Shown here: piece by piece, positions 25,167-35,353 of the stretch
Layout: every line of letters starts with the position of its first letter
How positions within the stretch are numbered: the first letter of the stretch is position 1
Assembly (NCBI GenBank): GCA_022925895.1
Contig: JAKSYS010000400.1
Location: 1-56,494, forward strand
Length of the DNA stretch: 56,494 nt
Direction: 5' to 3'
DNA from: Fragilaria crotonensis
Lineage: Eukaryota > Bacillariophyta > Fragilariophyceae > Fragilariales > Fragilariaceae
The notes under the pieces: model-generated
Database searches by the model: none
The model's input: the letters and a program-made list of their open reading frames with translations, nothing else
Told to the model about the DNA's origin: nothing
Position numbers and translations under genes: made by a program

Positions 25167-26602
25167 GGATGTACTGTTTTGAAATCGACATCCTACGATA
25201 ACCGCTAGCACTCTCGAGTTGCAAAACGATTTTGTATTTCTTCTTCTACGACGATCGAATATAAATCTTTCGCAACTGTTGGATTGTGCGGCTTGCGTCA
25301 TATCCACTATACGATAATGAGCACACACCATGAACAGACATGGGTAGGAGGGTGGTACGTGGATGGCATTTGATGAGAAGAGAAACTGAGCAACGACGGA
25401 AGTCATCTTCAGGTCGCTAAGGAAGAGACAAGAAACAGATTTTCTTCTTAACTTGCGAATTGTCAATCTGAAAGGTGATACTTGGACAACTACACGCGCA
25501 TCGCTGACCGTAGCTCTCGCTTCTAGACTGATGGAAAACAAAATGCGAAAACCATCTGACGAGAGTGTTGTCCTCATGGACATTTCCTACGTGGACGCAA
25601 AACTCTATGTCATCGAAAACCTATGCGACAGTGATCCGTGATTGAGCATTTGGTGGCGCCTTCATTTATTTCACATCTTACACGAATTCTGCCATGCTGC
25701 TCAACTCTAAGGTTTACTAGAACAACATCGATGTCTGATGAGCTCTCCAGAAAGGACGCAGGCGTTCAGGTGAATTGGGATCGTGTACTGGATTCCGAAG
25801 AATTTGTGCGAGTAAAGTGTTGCACTCCGTACTCCGTACTCCGTACCTGCTACTACAAGTACAACTCTCTGCTATCGCTTTGCTTAAGTACTGCTACTAG
25901 TACCAGGTACGGAAATAACGGTGTACGTAGTACAGTACGTATGATATAGCACTCGGAGCTCGGAGCTCCGAGCTCCGAGTACTCGTACCATCTTGTGGGG
26001 CGACGGGGCGACAAGCGACGAGTGATTATTCTGGTTTTTAAACGGGAATGACCGCCTGAATCCGGAACGCGAAGAACACTACGAATTGGAACACGTCGCT
26101 CGTCGCATACGAAACCTTACAGCGAAATGTGTACGAGTACTACACTACTTGGAGTAGGTGCTACGAGTACTGTAGTTTATTTGGGCTGTTGAGCAGTTGA
26201 ATTTGACCGTAACTTTCCGTTAAAGTCGAAACGGACAGACACGGTCGGAAAACAGATGGCAGACGGCCCATCGACGCGTCGTATCCTCAAGACTGAAAAA
26301 TGCCGATTACAGGTTCCAGTGACCAGATGACTTTCGCGTCTTGCAATTTGCTATGGGCTATGGGCGTCGTCGTTGGAAGACACCGCGGAGTCGACGACAC
26401 GACCTGTGGCCTTGATACAAGACTATTCGAAGATCTTCCAATACGTGTGATTCCTATACTCGGAGTACACATGGGATAGATGCAAAACATTTTGCAGTCA
26501 TTCACGAAATGGAGGGAAGTCTTGCAAACCACAGTTGCAGATCGCTTTCACCTTTCGACACAATTTCAGAAAAAGTGAGATCAAGCACCCATCATTTCCA
26601 AC
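25167..26602. other. GTAC-rich intergenic spacer with palindromes
   Basis: Mostly non-coding. Tandem ACTCCGT/GTACTCC words lie at 25828-25860, a 30-bp perfect palindrome of CGGAGCT words at 25951-25980, and further GTAC clusters at 25915-25945, 26130-26165 and 26455-26470. A 62-codon ORF at 25453-25641 (ending YVDAKLYVIENLCDSDP) cannot be supported or excluded. Confidence 0.5.
25951..25980. repeat. 30-bp perfect palindrome
   Basis: The stretch begins ACTCGGAGCTCGGAG and continues as its exact reverse complement, a 15+15 bp palindrome with no spacer. Related CTCGGAGCTCGGAGT words recur at 43626-43640, so it belongs to a dispersed family of palindromic words rather than being unique. Confidence 0.9.
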
Positions 26603-27007
26603 ATGTCGCCTTCCAACCTCGCAGTTGTCTTTGCCTATAAGATCCCTCTCTCTAATCAGGTTGGGTCTCTTCCAAAGCCTGCCTTCGTTCCACTTCGAGT
26701 AGATCACAATATTTCTAACCTGTATTCGCCAAACACGGTCACGGATTCATCCGGGGGCTGGTTAGGTGACAACAATCCACTCTTGCACAGACCACAATCA
26801 TCGGATGTGCCGCCGATGAATGTGGAAAGTGGTTGGGGTGAAACCACAACGAAACGTGCGAGCGTATCACTCCTTTCTCACATACCACAGGACAAGGACT
26901 TTAGTGAGGTCTTGTCGTCCAGCAAATCGGCAGAGAATCTTGCATTTGCTACAGTTTACTGGAGTGAGGCGGAAATTCTGTACATGCGACACCGTGCTCT
27001 CAACTGA
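26603..27007 (+). CDS. Hypothetical small protein (134 residues)
   Basis: An open frame starting ATG 26603 (MSPSNLAVVFAYKIPL) with even amino-acid composition, Ser/Pro-rich in the middle, ending near TVYWSEAEILYMRHR. It contains a single Tyr-Trp pair, faintly recalling the upstream protein. No domain, signal peptide or membrane segment is seen. Length and composition fit a real small gene but nothing independent supports it; it could be chance. Confidence 0.4.
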   Translation: MSPSNLAVVFAYKIPLSNQVGSLPKPAFVPLRVDHNISNLYSPNTVTDSSGGWLGDNNPLLHRPQSSDVPPMNVESGWGETTTKRASVSLLSHIPQDKDFSEVLSSSKSAENLAFATVYWSEAEILYMRHRALN

Positions 27008-27454
27008 TTGATCCAGTTGATGGCAACTGAACAAATCTGGTTATACTGAGCAAAAATACAGAAGAAAATAGAACATAGACGTTAATAGACAACATAAAAA
27101 ATAGATGATAGAGATTCACCGCACTCCTTCTGTGGGCATCTCTTCAAGACAATGAACTATGTTGGATCCTAGTTGTGAATAGTCAGCACAAATAAAACTA
27201 GCACAGCAGGACCTTCGGTCGGACCGTTGGAGCACTCATCAAGGTGCGATTCGAGCTGCATCCTGCATCTGACTTGGCGTTCTGGGTCCGAGTTCGCATC
27301 AAGCAACACATGGGAACACAAAAATTTGGAGTCGTGGACGATGTCACTAGCGATCCCTACTGTACAAGTTACTTTTGGAGCAAACACGACCATGGGGATC
27401 AAAGTCTAGCCGACGCTGTTTCTACTGGTCGCATCAAATGGTTATATCAATAGA
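27008..27454 (+). other. Gap holding a short unsupported ORF
   Basis: Between the hypothetical gene and the end of the SET gene. A stop-free plus frame runs from about 27210 to 27453 (KVRFELHPASDLAFWVRVRI, then TSYFWSKHDHGD, ending KWLYQ) immediately before the convergent SET stop codon. It lacks an ATG near its start, so it could be a terminal exon of an unrecognised gene after an acceptor near 27208, or chance. The rest is AT-rich spacer. Confidence 0.3.
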
Positions 27455-29098
27455 TTATGCCAAATCTTTCCAAGCCACTGGAAATATTTCATCAGGAATG
27501 TGTATTTCATGTCGAAACGCGCTCACCAAGTTTTGATCGCTAGATTGCCGCTTGTCGTCGAGACGAATGGCATGACGGGGGACGTTTGTGACGACGTGAT
27601 TGACGGGGATTTTGTTTTTGTTGAGAGCCGATTCTGATTTCCCAATGACGACAGTGTAAATGTCGTTTTCGTGTCGGTCCAAAACTCGGCAGGGGTAAAG
27701 ATTCTGAAACACGTATTCCGGGGACGTCCAAGCTACCGGTGATTTCTGATGAGTCTCCCGGAACTTGTAGAAACAAGTGGTGCGAATATTTGAAGGATAC
27801 GGATTATCCACGAGCTCGCTTGGTGTCCGAAGTACTTTGATATCTTCGTCTGCAATTCGGGCGTACTCATAATCATCCGCTGGCGGGACGAAATCATTGA
27901 CGTGTTGGTCCCACGAGGCCTGCCAGGCATCCCCGTAGTCAAGTAGAATTTCTTGTCCCTGTTGGATATCTCTTGTTGCAACGAGCTCCAAAAGCAATCC
28001 CGACGGATTCACCTCAAAAATGTTAGTCGACTTGAGAAGGTGCTTGCCGTGAAAAAGATTGGACGTGGACCATTGAAGCCTGACATTGGCGCGATCCCTC
28101 GATGCATGATTAACAAGATTGACCACGGGAGAGTACGGAACGAATAGAAGACTCGACTGAGGATGAGAAAAACAATAATTCAGCAAGAGTTGCCACCCTC
28201 CGACTTTTCGTTTCAATGCAGCTCGTGATTGAATTGGAAGGAGGGGCAGAGGCGCCACAACCGTGTTTTTCGGCAAAAAGCGCGTTGAGACGGCACCACG
28301 TCCAGCGTGAGGAATTTCCGAGAGCGCTGGTTGAATATGATCTAGACATATGCCGTTAGAGCGCAACCATTCGACAGGTCGTTTGGAACTCTCGCCCAAA
28401 CTATGATGAGGTATCTTGTCATTCCACCCATGTCCATAATTCACCATCAACTCCTGCCCAGCGGATAAATCCCGATGAGAATAGAAGCTGAAGTTGTGGT
28501 ACTGCGTAAAGGCACCTGCACCAGGTGATTCGGTCCGACGCACCCCGGCTTCATCGATCTGCGTCGCGCCCATGACCATGTTCCACTCGACGGGATGTCC
28601 GTTCGCAAGAGACCCGACACCTGGCAAAACGCTGTAGACGACATGACCTTCGTGAATGCCACCCGTGACATCTCCAGACCACATGTAGTTGTGAAGAAGG
28701 TAGGCAATGCGGTGTCCTTGTTGTCGGCTGATGTCAGGAACCTGGAGAATGGGATCACCGAAAGACACCGGGTTCCCCGATGGGATTGGACGAAGAGGAA
28801 ACATGCCCCATCCAGAATCAGGGAGCGTGGAGTTCGCCATGACAAGACCACATTGCGACATAACATCAGACGTTGTTAAAGAAAATGATTTTGCTGGTAT
28901 TCGATCCTTCAAGTAGAGTGCAAAAACGCTCAGCACAACGACACATGTCGTGGTTGGATTCGTAAAGATCCACGAAACATCCTTTGTTTTAGAGGAGAGA
29001 ACTAGGTCTTCCAGCGAGGCATCATCATCTGTCCTGGTATCCCTCTCACCCTTCCTTCGACTGGTTTTGACGGCATTCGATCGCCTTGTCTTGGCCAT
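27455..29098 (-). CDS. Membrane-anchored SET-domain protein with two SET-like halves
   Basis: An intact 547-residue intronless frame; I place the start at ATG 29098 (MAKTRRSNAVK), since the open frame further upstream has no ATG. The N-terminus is basic and hydrophilic, then a single hydrophobic segment at ~49-63 (TTCVVVLSVFALYL) suggests a signal anchor. The lumenal/extracytosolic part carries two SET-like units. The first has SGWGMFPLRPIPSG (~96), GSLANGHPVEWN (~162) and GQELMVNYGHGW (~214); the second has HAGRGAVSTRFLPKNTVV (~264), VNLVNHASRDRANV (~327) and GQEILLDYGDAW (~381). NHxxxxAN and the YGDxW Tyr motif are the SAM-binding/catalytic signatures of SET lysine methyltransferases. The second half keeps the Asn-His motif; the first has NGHP instead. 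The substrate is unknown. A membrane anchor makes a histone target unlikely unless it is in the nuclear envelope or ER. Confidence 0.85.
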   Translation of the reverse strand: MAKTRRSNAVKTSRRKGERDTRTDDDASLEDLVLSSKTKDVSWIFTNPTTTCVVVLSVFALYLKDRIPAKSFSLTTSDVMSQCGLVMANSTLPDSGWGMFPLRPIPSGNPVSFGDPILQVPDISRQQGHRIAYLLHNYMWSGDVTGGIHEGHVVYSVLPGVGSLANGHPVEWNMVMGATQIDEAGVRRTESPGAGAFTQYHNFSFYSHRDLSAGQELMVNYGHGWNDKIPHHSLGESSKRPVEWLRSNGICLDHIQPALSEIPHAGRGAVSTRFLPKNTVVAPLPLLPIQSRAALKRKVGGWQLLLNYCFSHPQSSLLFVPYSPVVNLVNHASRDRANVRLQWSTSNLFHGKHLLKSTNIFEVNPSGLLLELVATRDIQQGQEILLDYGDAWQASWDQHVNDFVPPADDYEYARIADEDIKVLRTPSELVDNPYPSNIRTTCFYKFRETHQKSPVAWTSPEYVFQNLYPCRVLDRHENDIYTVVIGKSESALNKNKIPVNHVVTNVPRHAIRLDDKRQSSDQNLVSAFRHEIHIPDEIFPVAWKDLA

Positions 29099-29762
29099 GG
29101 TCAGTGGACAGTGGACAACGGAGGAAGGAAGAAATGTGCAAGGAACAACGAATTTCAAAAATGGCAATCCAGGTCAGGATAACGAACACTCTGAATAAGC
29201 ATATACGTGTAGCAATAAACCATTATGTTGTTTGTGAGTATTGATAAAATGAATACTGGAGCATAGCGTATTGAGAGCGTCAAACTCCTGAAAATCTGAA
29301 GTCAATGCAGTAGTGTACTCCAGTATCCAGTACAGAGTCGAGTACTGGATACTGGATAGAGCATACTTAGCATACAGCATAAAGATACATTGTTCTACTA
29401 GTAGTGGTAGCCAACAGGAAGTAGCTGTACACGTAATGCAATCTCTAGATGCTTTTCATACTTTACTACAAAGCCACTGTCGTCATTATACCAGTGCGTG
29501 TTTGCTGTTGTACCGTTACCGGTGCAATGGTATCTTTGGTACTGGTCTGTCTGTACAGTAGCGAGCACTCGCCTCACGACAAACAATCAACCATCATGAA
29601 TAACGACGAACCATCTACCATGGCAACTACCGTCGTATTAAACATGAACTCTATATGCATACTTGACACGTTAAACTTCTACAACCACTGGAGTAGTACC
29701 AGGAGTATACGTGTGAAAGATTTCCTTACAGACCCTCAAACGCGGTTTTGATGCTCGTCGAA
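29099..29762. other. Intergenic spacer with a 15-bp stem inverted repeat
   Basis: It separates the SET start from the 3' end of the SNARE gene (both minus strand), so it should hold the SET promoter and the SNARE terminator. GTAC words are frequent (29310-29350, 29510-29560). A perfect 15-bp inverted repeat with an 8-nt loop lies at 29319-29356. Short ORFs on both strands have no domain. Confidence 0.5.
29319..29356. repeat. Inverted repeat, 15-bp stem, 8-nt loop
   Basis: The left arm TCCAGTATCCAGTAC (29319-29333) is exactly complementary to the right arm GTACTGGATACTGGA (29342-29356). It could act as a hairpin in the SNARE 3' region or as a regulatory palindrome upstream of SET; there is no U-tract to call a terminator. 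Confidence 0.85.
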
Positions 29763-30485
29763 TTACAACACGGCAACAAGCGGAGGAATAGTAACACATG
29801 CAACAACTGCAGTGACTGCGGTCCCAACTACCACCCCATACTTCGCGTTCTGCCATTGGTGAAATCTCTTGAGTTTGCGAGTATTCTTCTTGAATTGCAG
29901 ACTCATTCCTTCCAATCGAGTCGCTGCTACCTGCATATCCTCCAACTTTTCTCCTCGACTCAAGGCAGCTTCAATGTTGCTGGCCATGATATCCTTCACT
30001 CCATCAAGATTCTTATTGACCATGGACAATCGTCCCATGTAGGAAACTTCTTGCATTCGTTGTAGAAGAGTCGGGGCGAAGGTCGATTGCGCCGCCAAAA
30101 GGTCCCCGTGTCGCCAATTGTAATCATTCTCACGGGGTACCATGGTAATCATGACAAGTTTTTCCAAAAACGACTTGACTTGGTCCAATTCCACCAACTC
30201 CTTGTGATAAACAGCAGCGAATTTCCATACAAACAGATTGCCCGTCAAGGGGTCAGACTCATAGACATGGAATTTGATTCCGCGGCAACGATATCTTCGA
30301 GATTGGTAAAATTCGTATCCTGGAGTATCCTTCTTCTTGAGCAGGGCCTGGGCGGTGCTCGTGACCTGTCCATCGAGGTTATCTTCACCGGCTTCCGCGA
30401 GAATAATGTCATCGCGACAGATGGCCGACCACAGGATGCAATCGTGTCTCTTGTCGTTGTGATTATATGTATCCATGTTACTCAT
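29763..30485 (-). CDS. Longin-type R-SNARE (VAMP7-like)
   Basis: R-SNAREs on vesicles pair with three Q-SNARE helices on target membranes to drive fusion. The 240-residue product starts best at ATG 30485 (MSNMDTYNHND), just before the longin-like first strand ILWSAICRDDIILAEAG. The longin domain covers ~15-135 with a GIKFHVYESDPLTGNLFVW strand pair. The SNARE helix runs ~150-210 (NKNLDGVKDIMASNIEAALS, then RGEKLEDM, then LQFKKNTRKLKRF); the Arg of SRGEKLE (~177) fits the zero-layer Arg of R-SNAREs. A C-terminal membrane anchor (~216-240, GVVVGTAVTAVVACVTI) ends almost at the stop, as expected for tail-anchored VAMPs. The frame is intact and intronless. Which VAMP7 subclass it belongs to cannot be told from the sequence alone. 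Confidence 0.88.
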   Translation of the reverse strand: MSNMDTYNHNDKRHDCILWSAICRDDIILAEAGEDNLDGQVTSTAQALLKKKDTPGYEFYQSRRYRCRGIKFHVYESDPLTGNLFVWKFAAVYHKELVELDQVKSFLEKLVMITMVPRENDYNWRHGDLLAAQSTFAPTLLQRMQEVSYMGRLSMVNKNLDGVKDIMASNIEAALSRGEKLEDMQVAATRLEGMSLQFKKNTRKLKRFHQWQNAKYGVVVGTAVTAVVACVTIPPLVAVL

Positions 30486-31166
30486 TTTCTGTGAAATGTT
30501 GTTGGTGGGTTCTAGTACTCGGTACAACGGAGATGCTTGTTGATTGTGAGAGAGCAATGCAGTGGATGGCGCTCGTGTGCTGTTGTGTGAATGATGGAAA
30601 ACAAGAACGAAGACACCGTTCGATACTGTGTGCCAGAAAACGGAACGTAGGTGTGACGAAACTGACTGTCACGGTGCTTTTTTGCAGTGAATCGCCGATC
30701 AACCTGTCCAGAACGGATTTCAACGCCTGATGATATCGTACTTGATCGCACCACCGACCACGGGCAACGGGACCCGCACGCAGCAGAACACGGAACGCGT
30801 TGCTTTCCACGACTCACGTATCTTGGATCTGTGTGTCTTGTTTCGAAATGAAACATGCATACCGGCGCTATGGCCAAAAGTGAGGGTTGACACAGCGTTT
30901 TCGTTGGCGGAAAAAAAATTAACCGTTCGTCGCTTTTGTGCCGTTAAAAGTTTTTTGACATGCGGAGTACTTTTTGGTACTGTACCCTGTACGCTGTACG
31001 GGTAGGCGGACTCGAGTGCACAAATTTTCGTGTTTAATACAGTGCCTGGTGCCTGGTGGTACAAAGTCTACTCCAGTGCAAGGACAAGCTTCTTCTTTTT
31101 TCAAATCGTGGCAGCAGTTGGGCGTTGCACGTTACTACGACTCTACCTACACCCTACACCTCAATC

Positions 31167-31184
31167 CCCAGTACATGTACTGGG
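31167..31184. repeat. 18-bp perfect palindrome centred on ACATGT
   Basis: CCCAGTACATGTACTGGG is its own reverse complement. It lies in a GTAC-rich spacer and is followed by a partial repeat of the same word (GGGTACTGGGG). Confidence 0.9.
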
Positions 31185-31605
31185 TACTGGGGCACTGGTA
31201 GATCACAAATAACAAATAATCAAATAATCAAATAATTGAGGGCAGAAGTGGCAAGAGGAGGTGTCGACGGAGGTACGGTACGGTACTGATTTCACTTAAT
31301 CACCGCCGTACCGGTAGTACTCTACGACGGTATGTATCATTTATTTGCTCGTAGTCTCCCAGTGTGTATTCAGTGCAGTACAACGTACTCCTGGTACTTG
31401 TAGACCCTTTCCCGACAAACGCAACATAGATTTTTGGAAGTGAATCGAAATCTTGGAGTGTCTTCGATACCCTCTGGCGACCAGATATTAGTACAAGTAC
31501 CTGGTATCCTACTCCAGTACGTTGTACAATGTGGTGGCAATGCGGAATGCGGGCTCAAAGTAGAGTGTCAAGTGTCACCTGATGCCCAGAAGCAGTTCTA
31601 CCGGT

Positions 31606-31613
31606 ATGTACAG
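31606..31613. repeat. 8-bp target-site duplication, left copy (ATGTACAG)
   Basis: It directly abuts the left TIR of the hAT element and is identical to the right copy at 36869-36876. The target is a near-palindromic GTAC word of the kind common in the spacers here. Confidence 0.88.
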
Positions 31614-31678
31614 CAGAGTCCTGCACTGGGTATGACGCCTGTGCCCATGGGTACCCAAGGCAGCCGGTACGCAGGCGT

Positions 31679-31790
31679 GGACCACCCATGACCCACCCAC
31701 TCTTCGCACGGTCGAGCTCGGACCACCCATTACCCACCCACGCCCACTAGGTCGTACCCATACCCACCCATTACCCATTACCCGTTGTCC
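31679..31790. repeat. Left subterminal ACCCACCC-rich block of the hAT element
   Basis: Two copies of GGACCACCCATKACCCACCC start at 31679 and 31720, 41 bp apart, followed by further ACCCATACCCACCC words. A matching block with the same 41-bp spacing and the same orientation lies near the right end (36713 and 36754). hAT transposases are known to bind subterminal repeats, so these are candidate binding sites. Confidence 0.7.
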
Positions 31791-31862
31791 GCGCGTAAAA
31801 GTCCCTGTTCGACACAAAATGAGAGCACACTGTAGGACGCACTCCACGAACTATAACTATGG

Positions 31863-33076
31863 ATGTGTTTGTTTAATTGCTGTTTAATACACGCTGTTTA
31901 CAACACCTGTATAATATTTCATCATTCTTTTCTGGCGGTTGGCAACACTTTGATTCTCTCAAGGCAGACGAAAGAAGTTAAACATGCTTTTTGCACGTGT
32001 TGTCCATCAAACAGCAACCCCTTACTCCCCTCTCTTGACATCGACATGTGTGACAAGCTGCACAAGCTGAAGCAGCTTGTCGCAGATCCGGCGTATTGGA
32101 AGGGCGTCGCCGCTTTCGAAGTCCTTTTTCGAACAATCAGTTCCTGTCCCACCTATTTTGAAGGCAAGGATGCTACCTTCTGCCTTGTCTGTTTATGCTT
32201 GCTTTGTTGCAATAAAATATCACCTGAAGAAGCTTGATGGTGCTGTCAAGTAAGGCTTGAACCTGAATAATGATGATATTGTTTTGAATGACAATTCTAA
32301 CAGACCATTGTCTTGCAACCATCTACACAGAAGCACATGCACTTGCCTTTGCAACTCATCCAATGTATACTGAGAGGCGGACAAGGATTGCAGGTGAATT
32401 CGGAGAAGAGTTCCTTCAACTGGGAAGCCGTCAATTAATCAACAAGCCAAGATTGCTCTCGCTTGTCTTGCAAATGGCAATGATGACCGTCATCAGAAAA
32501 TGTTCGGTGAGTTCGCCACTTACATTACAAGGTCCAAGCACGACAATTCAAATGAAGAGATGTTTCGCAACTTCAAGGATACAATGATGAAACCGTCAGA
32601 GCTGCGGATGTTGTCCGACGACTCTGACTACAGTTCAATCAAACACCTGCTGTCTGCAGTACACCGCAATGTAGCTGGAGCAAGTGGGCGAGAGAGAAAC
32701 CACAAGTCGCCAAAACATGTGCACAGTCGCTTGTGTGCCCGGTTAGGTGCTGCAAAGGTTGAGACAGGGGCCGGGACTGCGATACATTTTAATGCAAAGC
32801 ACCTTCTTCTTCTCCGTAAAATGGACACAACAAGAAGTTCTCAATTCTGCAAGTGGTGGCTGCAACATCTTGGATCTCCATTTCTTGCTGGCTGCTGCTG
32901 AAGACAATCTTGCATGCCAGAACCTGATGATTGAAGAGGAGAACGATGACAATGCCTGACGCGGAATCTGACTGGTGGAGTCGACATGATTGCTGATGAA
33001 GATATCTTGGCTTTGGCAGACAGAGAAAAACAGCAGCTAAATGTATTTGATGGAAGTACAGTAAAATCATTATGGT
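31863..33076 (+). pseudogene. Degenerate hAT-like transposase
   Basis: Plus-strand frames, broken several times, read CDKLHKLKQLVADPAYWKGV (~32050), then AHALAFATHPMYTERRTRIA (~32335), EEMFRNFKDTMMKPSELRM (~32560) and KHVHSRLCARLGAAKVETGA (~32710) followed by IHFNAKHLLLLR. The last block resembles the stretch of RNase-H-fold hAT-like transposases in which a conserved Asn-Arg-Leu segment precedes the C-terminal dimerisation region; no intact dimerisation motif follows. Frame changes lie near 32240, 32500 and 32830, with stops near 32960. Position inside a TIR/TSD-bounded element makes a transposase origin likely. The assignment of domains is inference; a search against hAT profiles would settle it. 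Confidence 0.55.
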
Positions 33077-33526
33077 AGCAGCAGGTATACTAGAACTTGG
33101 CAGTGCTCTTCCCGATCCCCCATCCTATCTATGTAGTACTAGGTACTAAACTTTGCATACTAGTAGCTAGTAGTAGCAATACATCTAATGCCATCAGGGC
33201 TTCTCAGTTACTACTACAAAATGGTCCTGGTGTTTGTACAATTTCTTATTGTTGTAAAGTCAAATCAATTTACTCAGTTGTTGGCAAATCGTAATCATTG
33301 TACTTGGTGTACTACCGTAGCACCTTAGTCTACCTCCGGTGTTCAGCGATTTCAGTACACCAGTAACCAGTACACAGTCTTTTTACTACACGTTGCTTTT
33401 GTTCATAATCTGAAGTCTGAGTTAGAGATACAAAACATAATTCTTAAAGGTTTTCTCACTGTTCTACCCATGGATTTTTGTATCCCTTTATTCAATGCTG
33501 ACTAGCTAGTATGATAGTCAATGCAA

Positions 33527-34358
33527 AAGCCCCAAATATACAGGGTGCAGGGTCCCCATTGTAATGAAAAATCTGAGGGCTGCATTGGAGATGCAGAACA
33601 AATCTTCTGTCAAGGAATGTTGAGGGTGTATCAGAAATGTTTTTGACACCCTAGGATTTTTGTAGTGAGCTTACTTGTTGGTTGAAAGGCAAGTCAGTGC
33701 ACAAGCCCCAAATATACAGGGTGCAGGGTCCCCATTGTAATGCAAAATCTGAGGGCTGCATTGGAGATGCAGAACAAATCTTCTGTCAAGGATTGTTAAG
33801 GGTGTATCAGAAATGTTTTTGACACCCTAGGTTTTTTTTGTAGTGAGCTTACTTATTGGTTGAAAGACAAGTTAGTGCACAAGCCCCAAATATACAGGGT
33901 GCGGGGACCCTTTGTAATGCAAAATCTGAGGGCTGAATGAAAGATGCAGAAAAAATGTTCTGCCAGAGTTTGTCAAGTTTGCATTGATGATACCGACGGC
34001 ATCCTTTGATTGGAGTGGGTATATATACCCATTGACTAGTGTGCAATTCAGTGGGTAATTTGCCACAATTGCCGATACAGGGTTTTGATTAATGAATATT
34101 CTGCAGTCAGACATTAATATTCTGCAGAATTGTACTGTTGTATTTTGTTGAGTGTGTATGGATTGTATTGATGGCATCCTGAGATCCTTTCAACCTTTTT
34201 GCTCATTGACTTCTTGAAGATTCAATTATGATGCCAAAATGCGAACAAAAATACACAAAAATGATCAATACTCAATGGATTTTGGATTTTAAAATCAAAA
34301 ACTGGCATTTACTCCATCATCAAATGCCTGAGACTCATTTACAGAAGCTCCAGCAACA
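33527..34358. repeat. Left arm of a large internal palindrome (~832 bp)
   Basis: This arm pairs with 34519-35353 as a near-perfect inverted repeat around a ~160-bp spacer (centre ~34440). It contains three units beginning AAGCCCCAAATATACAGGGTGC at 33527, 33703 and 33881, about 177 bp apart, followed by unique arm sequence with GGGTATATATACCC (34017-34030). The small ORF that can be read here is the mirror copy of one in the other arm and is not treated as a gene. Confidence 0.88.
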
Positions 34359-34518
34359 AAAGTCAATGCTAGGGTTGTTATAGTGCAACTGACAAGCTCA
34401 GAACATAAAGTACTTCTGATTTGTGTGACTACAACACTAGTAGATAACATGTGATCGCATCCTAAATTTCACATTAACTTATGTCGCTAACACCAACACT
34501 AACTCCCAAAGCAAATAT

Positions 34519-35353
34519 TGTTGCGGAGCTTCAGCCAATGAGTCTCAGGCTTTTGATGATGGAGTAAATGCCAGTTTTGATTTTAAAATCCAAAATCCAT
34601 TGAGTATTGATCATTTTTGTGTATTTTTTTGTTCGCATTTTGGCATCATAATTGAATCTTCAAGAAGTCAATGAGCAAAAAAGGTTGAAAGGATCTCAGG
34701 ATGCCATCAATACAATCCATACACACTCAACAAAATACAACAGTACAATTCTGCAGAATATTAATGTCTGACTGCAGAATATTCATTAATCAAAAAACCC
34801 TGTATCGGCAATTGTGGCAAATTACCCACTGAATTGCACACTAGTCAATGGGTATATATACCCACTCCAATCAAAGGATGCCGTCGGTATCATCAATGCA
34901 AACTTGACAAACTCTGGCAGAACATTTTTTCTGCATCTTTCATTCAGCCCTCAGATTTTGCATTACAAAGGGGTCCCCGCACCCTGTATATTTGGGGCTT
35001 GTGCACTAACTTGTCTTTCAACCAATAAGTAAGCTCACTACAAAAAAACCTAGGGTGTCAAAAACATTTCTGATACACCCTTAACAATCCTTGACAGAAG
35101 ATTTGTTCTGCATCTCCAATGCAGCCCTCAGATTTTGCATTACAATGGGGACCCTGCACCCTGTATATTTGGGGCTTGTGCACTGACTTGCCTTTCAACC
35201 AATAAGTAAGCTCACTACAAAAATCCTAGGGTGTCAAAAACATTTCTGATACACCCTCAACATTCCTTGACAGAAGATTTGTTCTGCATCTCCAATGCAG
35301 CCCTCAGATTTTTCATTACAATGGGGACTCTGCACCCTGTATATTTGGGGCTT
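34519..35353. repeat. Right arm of the large internal palindrome
   Basis: Reverse complement of the left arm: unit ends fall at 35000, 35177 and 35353, matching the left unit starts symmetrically (paired coordinates sum to about 68880). Mismatches and one-base indels are rare by eye. Near-identity implies recent formation or gene conversion between arms. Confidence 0.88.

Larger units (their letters stand above)
30486..31613. other. GTAC-rich intergenic spacer up to the hAT transposon
   Basis: No supported gene. It must contain the SNARE promoter near 30486-30700. From 30960 on it is dense in GTAC words (GTACTTTTTGGTACTGTACC; tandem GGTACGGTACGGTACTG at ~31273), with an 18-bp perfect palindrome CCCAGTACATGTACTGGG at 31167-31184. 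Confidence 0.5.

Noticed and set aside
31575-31847. Gly/Trp/Val-rich reverse ORF near the left end of the hAT element (and a similar one at 36653-36913)
   Set aside because: It is a translation of the ACCCACCC subterminal repeats, not a protein gene.
33527-35353. CRISPR-like array from regularly spaced repeats
   Set aside because: Units are ~177 bp with no unique spacers, arranged as tandem and inverted copies inside a eukaryotic transposon.
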